DNA of 11,195 nt from Phoronis pallida (lineage: Eukaryota; Phoronida; Phoronidae). A program made the translations under genes and the position numbers. Below the pieces are notes generated by a model. It made no database searches and was not told the DNA's origin. It worked only from the letters and a program-made list of their open reading frames with translations. Shown piece by piece: positions 9,001-11,195 of this stretch. Position 1 is the first letter of the stretch; each line of letters begins with the position of its first letter. The stretch spans positions 1 to 11,195 of the forward strand of contig JAOXYC010214462.1 in the NCBI GenBank assembly GCA_028565715.1, given 5' to 3'.

Positions 9001-11195
9001 AGCAACTTTTGACTTGTCATTTTCATTTTGCTACCCTGTCAACAGTTGTTAATGTCATGTATTGACATTTTTGCCACTAATTACCAATATGATGATGTAA
9101 ATCAGGATGAATTTTCAACGTTTCAGAATGTTCAGGTTAGAAGATATGAGGGGTTAAATTTGGGGACGTTTTTTTTGGTCCACCCGAAATAAGTTCAAAT
9201 AATTTTGCTCGGAACTGAAAATCTGCCATTTAGGATTTTGTATTGTGAACATCAGTAGATACACATGTACTTCCCCTATTGTAACCAGACACACCATAGT
9301 GGGCAATTGAGCAACCAGACTTAATGCAATAACTCATGATGGTAGTATCATAGTTGAGCTAATCAATTACAGTCTGACATATTATAGCTGAACAGATTTG
9401 TATTACATGATGGTAATTAATTCAAACCAGACATGCAACACATACCTGGATATTCTGAACAATAGCCATACCCAGCTTCTCAAAAAATGACAGGTCGCCT
9501 TTCTCTGCTGAAATAGATTGCAAATATAGAAACAATAGCCAGACTTGAGTAAACTCGATCCCGTTTTTAAAAAAATATTCAATGTCTTCTTCCTCACATT
9601 GACAATGCTTATGAAAAAAATCCTGTGAGAAATATTTCATTGTAAACGTTCTAAAACATGATTATGTTACTAAGGATTATACAAAACAAGCATAAAAATG
9701 TTTTGCGAGATTTTTGCTGCACGTGAGAAAAAAATATCCTACACCTTTTATGTGAGTGGTTACTCAAAATCTTGATGACTGACGGAACTCAGTGTAGATA
9801 TACGAACAATTTGAATTCCCTCATTAAAATGAAAACTTAATTTTACCATTTGCTGCTGTGGCCTTAAGACTGTCAATAGACTCTAACTTGGCTAGTTTCC
9901 TGGCTAGGAGTAGTTTCGTCTCCTTCTCTTCATCATAATCACGGTCAGTGACGGGACCAGCGAGCATAAACACATCCTCGACCTCTACCTTGACTGGCTG
10001 ACCAAACAGATCAGTCAGGGGGATGTCTAACTTGATTTTACCTGGAAATTAGATGAAAATGATTTTATGTTGCATCAGTCACCAATCATATTTTCTATAT
10101 GGTTTTCACAGTGTAGCAACCAAGATTACCTATCCAAGCTATTACACAGATGTTGTTCATGTAAGACAAAACTATGATGAATATATGACAATTAGCACTG
10201 AGTTAACAGACCCTGGATCACGTGGGTTCAAATAACCCAGGGTCTGTGGAAGAAACTATGTATGGGGTGTAAACTTACCAACATATCCGGCCTTGACCTC
10301 CAGCGGTAGATCTAACTCAGCCTGTAAATATCATTTATCATTTAATAACATTAATCACACATACAGGAAATATAACAAAACACTCAAATTGCAAATCTTG
10401 ACAACATTTTAAAAAAAATTAGTTGATCTGTTTTAACATTTTATCAGTGTCTTTATTATACTGTTTGAGGCCACTTTATTTAATGAACATGTCACATAGT
10501 GCCTCATTGAATATTTCAAGACAAATAACCAATATTTGACTAGTGTTGGTACATTAAAATAATAAAAACATCCACTCACCAAAGCTTCAGGTCTGAGCTT
10601 TAAATCCAGTAGTTCTATTTCACCTGTTAAAAAGAGATGTTTAAATAAAGGTAATTAATACATATTACTTCAGCAAATTGAACAGTATTGAAAATCTATG
10701 TTTGTATAAAAAACTAAAACATTTTTTATTTTTTAAAGTAATAAATTGTAAAAGATTGCAATTTGGCTGTCGCCAAAATAAGATGTACATAACAAGCACG
10801 AATGCTCCCCTATTTCATACACAAAATGGCAATTAGGTGTCACTCTAAATCTTAATTTTTTCAAAAGATGTTCTTTTCATCAAACTCATACTTCATACTA
10901 AGTTAAGGTCACATCCTTATTCTTGTGTAAATGAACAAAAGTGATGAGCATAAAAGTAGTGAAAAGAATATAGCTTTTATAATTACAAAAAGTTTTGGTA
11001 ATTATTTTTGTGCGAAAATGGAGAGCATTTACCGTAATTGCAAATGGTTTTGTCACTGAAGTTAAGAAACAAAAACTAAACATTCAACGGAAACCCACCA
11101 CTGAGTATGCCTAGACTGAGGTTTTCAGAATCCAATCCATCAATATATTTGCCCAGGTACTTATTGAGGAGACTGCTGACTATTCCTTCAAACAT
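1..11195 (-). CDS. VPS13: VPS13 bridge-like lipid transfer protein, N-terminal 706 residues (18 exons, partial at 3' end)
   Basis: The coding join on the minus strand is 11195-11099, 10623-10580, 10321-10279, 10041-9847, 9504-9446, 8496-8341, 7877-7785, 7544-7487, 6993-6872, 6603-6422, 5900-5756, 5160-4945, 4556-4420, 2707-2616, 1624-1509, 1291-1151, 653-507 and 75-1. It gives 706 codons without a stop or frameshift. VPS13 proteins are long beta-groove bridges that move bulk phospholipid between membranes at contact sites (family knowledge). Visible landmarks: the chorein start MFEGIVSSLLNKYLGKY, DLPLEVKAGYVGK (residues about 51-63), NIHIRYED (about 151-158), IYWNP (about 207-211), MWWRYSYTAILEEYIRP (about 324-340), GWFWSWWS (about 415-422), LYSKIGYTE (about 454-462) and VVVVDFGHLK (about 659-668). 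The GWFW/IGYTE block fits the VPS13A/C type; separating A from C needs the missing C-terminus. The start ATG is the last triplet of the window, so promoter and 5' UTR are not visible. The FFAT motif, VAB repeats, ATG2-C and PH-like domains lie beyond the left edge. Confidence 0.93.
76..506 (-). other. Intron 17
   Basis: 431 bases, GTAGGT to CTGTACAG. AT-rich, no open frame with family similarity and no repeat that I can define. Confidence 0.85.
507..653 (-). CDS. VPS13: VPS13 exon 17: PYVVIPE / VVDFGHLK strands
   Basis: 147 bases, 49 codons, phase 0 at both ends, residues about 633-681. It starts TIDLSVDLMSPYVVIPEYGT and contains VVVVDFGHLKMRS. This is the repeated VPS13 signature '[LI]D[LI].[LI]..P.[VI][VI][VI]P......L..DLG.[LI].[VI]'. 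Acceptor ATTTCAG, donor GTAGGT. Confidence 0.95.
745..880 (+). mobile_element. Degenerate SINE head, intron 16
   Basis: It resembles the intron 12 element from about 745 (GCGCCACTAATGGTG) through TTAACATTTGCA and AATACTAAGGGCTATGTACC to the A-box-like TACCTCAGTTAG and GAGCACTGTC. No B box or conserved tail follows, so it is truncated or decayed. Orientation is the same as the intron 12 copy, antisense to the gene. Confidence 0.6.
1151..1291 (-). CDS. VPS13: VPS13 exon 16: helix after the VNAVVEFF motif
   Basis: 141 bases, 47 codons, phase 0 at both ends, residues about 586-632. It begins HAVSEVISFFHVP, like 'TVNxVVEFF', then a helix ending WEQVSKYSQAGLQYAIQQHK that matches 'L.KLEE...TATGL.YIIE..K' of VPS13A/C. 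Acceptor TTTTGCAG, donor GTTTGT. Confidence 0.94.
1509..1624 (-). CDS. VPS13: VPS13 exon 15 (source copy of the tandem partial duplication)
   Basis: 116 bases, residues about 547-585: APDQDSALLQLTFDVNPVHV, DADFALDLGVQ, RVEIVYDK. Family proteins show 'LLxIxFExNPxD...xxxxVxxxPxEIIYDAxT' here, and exon 16 continues it. Acceptor TTTCTAG, donor GTTTGA, exit phase 0. The first 71 exon bases and their acceptor are repeated three more times upstream in intron 14; only this copy has a complete exon and donor. Confidence 0.93.
1554..1996 (-). repeat. Tandem array of partial exon 15 copies with splice acceptors
   Basis: Four head-to-tail copies of a unit of about 116 bases. The key word AAGTCAGCAT starts at 1555, 1671, 1786 and 1913 (spacing 116, 115, 127). 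Copy 1 overlaps true exon 15. The first two units (1554-1669 and 1670-1785) are identical; copy 3 has a few changes and an extra 11 bases at its far end; copy 4 is the most diverged. On the minus strand each unit carries a pyrimidine-rich stretch, an AG acceptor (CTAG or GTAG) and the first 71 exon bases, then runs into intron-like sequence instead of the rest of the exon. Read in the exon frame, all three extra copies hit a stop soon after the shared segment. Confidence 0.93.
2106..2432. mobile_element. Inverted-repeat element (MITE-like), intron 14
   Basis: The outer 39 bases at 2106-2144 and 2394-2432 are imperfect inverted repeats. Both ends read CATCGCTACT.ACGAATGT going inward and finish at ATTGAAT. 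The body is non-repetitive and has a 71-codon open frame on the plus strand that resembles nothing I recognise. The size and lack of a transposase suggest a non-autonomous DNA transposon. I could not define a clear target-site duplication, so the exact ends are uncertain. Confidence 0.65.
2616..2707 (-). CDS. VPS13: VPS13 exon 14: beta-groove segment
   Basis: 92 bases, residues about 516-546: (R)LTGKTQCVNIEGASVGHEL then VSIITSDIGLA. It lies where VPS13A/C have '...ITGL....LxSxxD...'. It follows the longest intron (1712 bases). Acceptor ATTTGTAG, donor GTAAGT, exit phase 1. Confidence 0.88.
2708..3883 (-). other. Intron 13, part without recognised elements
   Basis: About 1.2 kb between the exon 14 acceptor and the MITE. 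Plain AT-rich intron sequence. The open frames of 61 and 79 codons on the minus strand have no recognisable domain, and the second one runs into the MITE, so I treat both as chance. Confidence 0.7.
3886..4180. mobile_element. 295-base MITE with TA target duplication, intron 13
   Basis: The terminal inverted repeats are about 29 bases, 3886-3915 and 4152-4180, each beginning CC(G)TATAGCCCCGCAATT and running into GCGCATGC. The element is flanked on both sides by TA (3884-3885 and 4181-4182), as expected for Tc1/mariner/pogo-type insertion. Inside, a segment with GCGCATGGGCCTACAAGTTC and GCGATAAGGC occurs twice in direct orientation (about 3966-4017 and 4093-4138); the first copy has a 7-base AAGTTCC duplication. 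It is much richer in CpG than the surrounding intron. No transposase is encoded. Confidence 0.85.
4183..4419 (-). other. Intron 13, part beside exon 13
   Basis: From the exon 13 donor GTAATA to the TA beside the MITE. AT-rich; nothing recognised. Confidence 0.7.
4420..4556 (-). CDS. VPS13: VPS13 exon 13: beta-groove segment
   Basis: 137 bases, residues about 471-515. It begins YVEHSVKLELSEVSLTLSNY and ends NLLSTFENRPGSDGF. The alternating hydrophobic pattern and the terminal RPGS fit the region ending 'QRPGAQALK' in human VPS13A/C. Acceptor TTTTCAG, donor GTAATA, exit phase 2. Confidence 0.9.
4683..4888 (+). mobile_element. tRNA-derived SINE, best copy, intron 12
   Basis: A tRNA-like head at about 4755-4827 has an A box (TAGCTCAGTGG, 4765-4775) and a B box (GGTTTGATACC, 4808-4818) at normal pol III spacing. 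The acceptor-stem ends do not pair and the anticodon stem is poor, so it is not a working tRNA. The tail runs AAATTTTTCTTTCTAC ... CTTTCGGCCAGTAAAACC to TTTGTA at about 4888, and this tail recurs in introns 8 and 10. The sequence upstream of the head (about 4683-4754) also matches the intron 16 copy, so the element or its flanking module is longer than the tRNA part. The outer left boundary is approximate. Confidence 0.8.
4945..5160 (-). CDS. VPS13: VPS13 exon 12: basic / GWFWSWW / IGYTE block
   Basis: 216 bases, 72 codons, phase 0 at both ends, residues about 399-470. A basic stretch (RAERKRKERG) leads into GWFWSWWSTS, then an acidic run (DDEDE), then GLWSKLSSSEKETLYSKIGY and TEGG. Human VPS13A and C have the same order: GWF-(S)-W, acidic or charged linker, 'PEEK..L..AIGYSE'. 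This is the best evidence for A/C type over D type. Acceptor TTTTCAAAG, donor GTAAGT. A 92-codon open frame on the plus strand across it is a shadow. Confidence 0.95.
5412..5726. mobile_element. 315-base foldback element, intron 11
   Basis: Almost the whole element is one inverted repeat. The left arm, 5412-5558, and the right arm, 5578-5726, pair with few mismatches around a loop of about 19 bases. The ends read ATTTAAGATACTGTCTCC and, inverted, ATTTAAAGATACTGTCTCC; the arms close at GGTGATTTGAGAG. No protein is encoded. It starts only 29 bases beyond the exon 11 donor, so the nascent transcript would carry a hairpin of nearly 150 base pairs next to that splice site. The AT-rich ends hide the exact target duplication. 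Confidence 0.85.
5756..5900 (-). CDS. VPS13: VPS13 exon 11: helical hairpin segment
   Basis: 145 bases, residues about 350-398. It starts TRYKQYKRLYKKKL, has an acidic linker DDPEDNSVD, and ends QLLKLTEYLDVCNIILAQEQ then AKLE. This matches the conserved 'Y...Y...KL...L..LE..LDVFNI.LAR..A..E' helices. Donor GTATCC is followed within 30 bases by a large foldback element. Confidence 0.93.
5926..6045 (+). mobile_element. SINE tail with inverted 5' end (hairpin), intron 10
   Basis: The right part (5971-6045) matches the SINE tail: GAATTTTTCTGTCTTTCAAT, then CTTTCGGCCAGTTAAAGC, ending TTTGTA. The left part (5926-5961) is the inverted copy of the start of that tail. Together they form a near-perfect stem of about 35 base pairs with the loop 5962-5970. 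The tRNA-like head is missing. This looks like a 5'-truncated, 5'-inverted retroposed copy. Confidence 0.75.
6046..6421 (-). other. Intron 10, donor side
   Basis: From donor GTATAA to the SINE tail. It contains a weak 15-base inverted repeat (AGATAAGTAAGATAA near 6094 against TTATTTTACTTATCT near 6160). No gene or defined element. Confidence 0.65.
6422..6603 (-). CDS. VPS13: VPS13 exon 10: WW block
   Basis: 182 bases, residues about 290-349. It opens FLNIISLVDSMQFM, equal to the family's 'QYLxxxxLLExxxxM', and includes RRYAP and MWWRYSYTAILEEYIRPFSW, the very conserved '[EK]WWxYAIxxVLE...W' block. It ends with WERIKQH(R), like WSWxxIxKHR in VPS13A/C. Acceptor CTTTCAG, donor GTATAA, exit phase 2. 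Confidence 0.95.
6872..6993 (-). CDS. VPS13: VPS13 exon 9: ILRPVSG strand segment
   Basis: 122 bases, residues about 249-289. It reads (I)LRPVSGQCTLMLN, a variable turn, then SPRIRVNMQLDDIDLLLSRR and Q. This is the family pattern 'LKPISAxxKLxxN...P(K/R)I...I.LxxI.I.L.x.Q', beta strands lining the groove. Acceptor ATTACAG, donor GTATTG, exit phase 0. Confidence 0.93.
7330..7447 (-). mobile_element. SINE tail with inverted 5' end and 14-base target duplication, intron 8
   Basis: On the minus strand the insert reads a short inverted piece, then AGTTCCAAATTGTTCTGTC, then CACTTTCGGCCATTAAAAGC, ending TTTGTA like the other copies. The 14-base direct repeat TATATACCAAATAA bounds it at 7330-7343 and 7434-7447, leaving about 90 inserted bases. 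Like the intron 10 copy it lacks the tRNA head and begins with an inverted stretch that can pair with GAAAAGACAGAA. Confidence 0.8.
7487..7544 (-). CDS. VPS13: VPS13 exon 8: short linker exon
   Basis: 58 bases encoding NLLKESLKTNVILEEEFDY plus one base of the next codon, residues about 230-248. It corresponds to the variable stretch before the conserved 'Y-[IV]-[LF]-[KR]-P-[IV]-S' strand, which starts at the junction with exon 9. Acceptor ATTACAG, donor GTAAGT. Confidence 0.88.
7636..7676 (+). mobile_element. SINE remnant, intron 7
   Basis: CTGGGTCGAGATAC is B-box-like, followed by AAGTTTTCTGTCTTTTCAAA and TTTGTA. The order matches the B box and tail of the intron 12 SINE, but the CTTTCGGCC part is deleted. 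Short and diverged, so only a likely remnant. Confidence 0.45.
7785..7877 (-). CDS. VPS13: VPS13 exon 7: LSIYWN segment
   Basis: 93 bases, 31 codons, phase 0 at both ends, residues about 199-229: VIKLEMLSIYWNPYQQGNHL and then IKNKIHTQAWR. The YWN motif is conserved in VPS13A/C; the residues after it are variable across the family. Acceptor TTTGCAG, donor GTAAGT. Confidence 0.92.
7878..8340 (-). other. Intron 6
   Basis: 463 bases from the unusual donor GTTGGT to acceptor TTTGCAG. The exon 6 frame stays open for a few codons into it and then stops. No repeat recognised. Confidence 0.8.
8341..8496 (-). CDS. VPS13: VPS13 exon 6: conserved IHIRYED block
   Basis: 156 bases, 52 codons, phase 0 at both ends, residues about 147-198. 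It opens VNIKNIHIRYEDTVTNPDHP and continues FAFGITLNSLSAVTT, a hallmark of VPS13 proteins. The exon ends ...ADVVYK at the weak donor GTTGGT. Reading past this donor reaches a stop 19 codons later and loses family similarity, whereas joining to exon 7 restores the family's YK-[LV]-I-[RK]-L-[DE]-x-L-S-x-Y-W-N segment. Confidence 0.93.
8574..9189. mobile_element. 616-base inverted-repeat DNA transposon (non-autonomous), intron 5
   Basis: The ends are inverted repeats of about 45-60 bases with mismatches: left CAGGTGGGCCAAAAAAAAGT... CATATCTTC from 8575, right (inverted) CGGGTGGACCAAAAAAAACG... CATATCTTC from about 9186. TA flanks both proposed ends (8572-8573 and 9190-9191), as for Tc1/mariner-type elements. 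The interior has only short open frames; a 73-codon one on the minus strand shows no transposase motif. It fills most of intron 5, 77 bases from the exon 6 acceptor. Confidence 0.82.
9446..9504 (-). CDS. VPS13: VPS13 exon 5: short exon with NAGNAG acceptor
   Basis: 59 bases encoding (G)AG-KGDLSFFEKLGMAIVQNIQ, residues about 127-146. This corresponds to the family segment 'F-x-E-K-L-x-x-x-I-[VI]-x-N-[LI]-Q' just before IHIRYED. The acceptor reads TTTCAGCAG, so the exon can start at 9504 (giving N-E-K) or at 9507 (giving N-A-E-K); both keep frame. The 9504 form is listed arbitrarily. Donor GTATGT. Confidence 0.9.
9508..9846 (-). other. Intron 4
   Basis: From donor GTAAAA to the NAGNAG acceptor. 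The exon 5 frame is open upstream into the intron, making a 72-codon open frame, but the extra part has no VPS13 similarity and exon 4 joins cleanly to the acceptor. Confidence 0.8.
9847..10041 (-). CDS. VPS13: VPS13 exon 4: end of chorein_N and charged helix
   Basis: 195 bases, residues about 62-126. It begins KIKLDIPLTDLFGQPVKVEV, then VEDVFMLAGPV, which equals the family's 'xxExxYLLxxP' strand. A Lys/Glu/Leu-rich helix (EEKETKLLLARKLAKLES) follows, occupying the place of the charged helix after the chorein strands in human VPS13A and C. The helix-to-next-block linker is shorter here than in VPS13C. Donor GTAAAA, exit phase 1. Confidence 0.93.
10206..10247. repeat. Short nested hairpin, intron 3
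   Basis: The 11-base arms ACAGACCCTGG (10206-10216) and CCAGGGTCTGT (10237-10247) are perfect inverted repeats. Inside them GGGTT and AACCC pair around CAAAT, leaving a bulge that contains CACGTG. GGTTCAAATAACC looks like a tRNA B box, but no A box is seen upstream, so its origin is unclear. Confidence 0.5.
10279..10321 (-). CDS. VPS13: VPS13 exon 3: chorein_N groove segment
   Basis: A 43-base exon encoding AELDLPLEVKAGYVG (last codon split). It matches the strongly conserved LDLPxxVKxGxxGxLxLxIP region of chorein_N; exon 4 continues it with KIKLDIPL. Acceptor ATATTTACAG, donor GTAAGT, exit phase 1. Confidence 0.93.
10580..10623 (-). CDS. VPS13: VPS13 exon 2: chorein_N strand segment
   Basis: A 44-base exon that completes codon 33 and encodes GEIELLDLKLRPEAL. 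This is the family's 'G-x-[VI]-x-L-x-x-L-x-[LI]-[KR]-x-x-A-L' stretch. The acceptor TTTTAACAG and the donor GTGAGT are both strong. Enters in phase 1, leaves in phase 0. Confidence 0.92.
10624..11098 (-). other. Intron 1
   Basis: 475 bases, GTGGGT to TTTTAACAG, very AT-rich. First introns often hold regulatory elements, but I see no specific site. The 61-codon minus-strand open frame here looks like chance. Confidence 0.75.
11099..11195 (-). CDS. VPS13: VPS13 exon 1: start codon and chorein N-terminus
   Basis: Residues 1-32 plus one base of codon 33, beginning MFEGIVSSLLNKYLGKYIDG. This is the amphipathic start of the chorein_N domain, which opens the lipid-binding groove and, in the family, faces the donor membrane. 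Donor GTGGGT at 11098-11093; exit phase 1. The start agrees with family proteins, which begin M(V)-[FL]-E, so no upstream coding is expected apart from a 5' UTR outside the window. Confidence 0.93.

Noticed and set aside
1-11195. Processed or decayed VPS13 pseudogene
   Set aside because: Introns are present, all 17 junctions keep frame, and no stop or frameshift occurs in 706 codons.
1-11195. A new defence, phage or operon-type system
   Set aside because: Sequence is spliced animal-type DNA with a single gene; no compact unspliced gene cluster exists on either strand.

Overview
This is eukaryotic, intron-rich, AT-rich DNA. The window holds one gene, read on the minus strand: the 5' coding part of a VPS13 bridge-like lipid-transfer protein. 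Eighteen exons can be joined into one uninterrupted 2118-base, 706-codon frame. It starts with an ATG at the very right edge (11195-11193) and leaves the left edge still open at base 1. All 17 introns have GT/AG ends and every junction keeps phase. The protein has the chorein N-terminal segment, the conserved IHIRYED block, the WW-containing block and the GWFW(S)WW / IGYTE block, which put it closer to metazoan VPS13A/VPS13C than to VPS13B or VPS13D. Family members are usually over 3000 residues, so about a fifth of the protein is here.

The host is very probably an invertebrate animal. Introns are short to medium (217-1712 bases) and carry small non-autonomous transposons and a tRNA-derived SINE family. 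A lophotrochozoan such as a mollusc would fit, but that is a guess from general character only.

Layout from right to left (5' to 3' of the gene): exons 1-4 (11195-9847) encode the chorein start; exon 5 (9446-9504) has a tandem NAGNAG acceptor. Intron 5 holds a 616-base inverted-repeat transposon. Exons 6-9 (8496-6872) follow, with SINE remnants in introns 7 and 8. Exons 10-12 (6603-4945) are separated by a SINE-tail hairpin (intron 10) and a 315-base foldback element (intron 11). Intron 12 carries the best SINE copy, and the long intron 13 a 295-base TA-flanked MITE. Exons 13-14 follow; intron 14 carries another inverted-repeat element and a tandem array of partial copies of exon 15, each with its own splice acceptor. 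Exons 15-18 (1624-1) close the window.

There is no operon, CRISPR array, phage or prokaryotic defence system. The most unusual features are the tandem partial-exon duplication upstream of exon 15, which makes decoy 3' splice sites, and the SINE tails whose 5' ends are inverted, one bounded by a 14-base target-site duplication.
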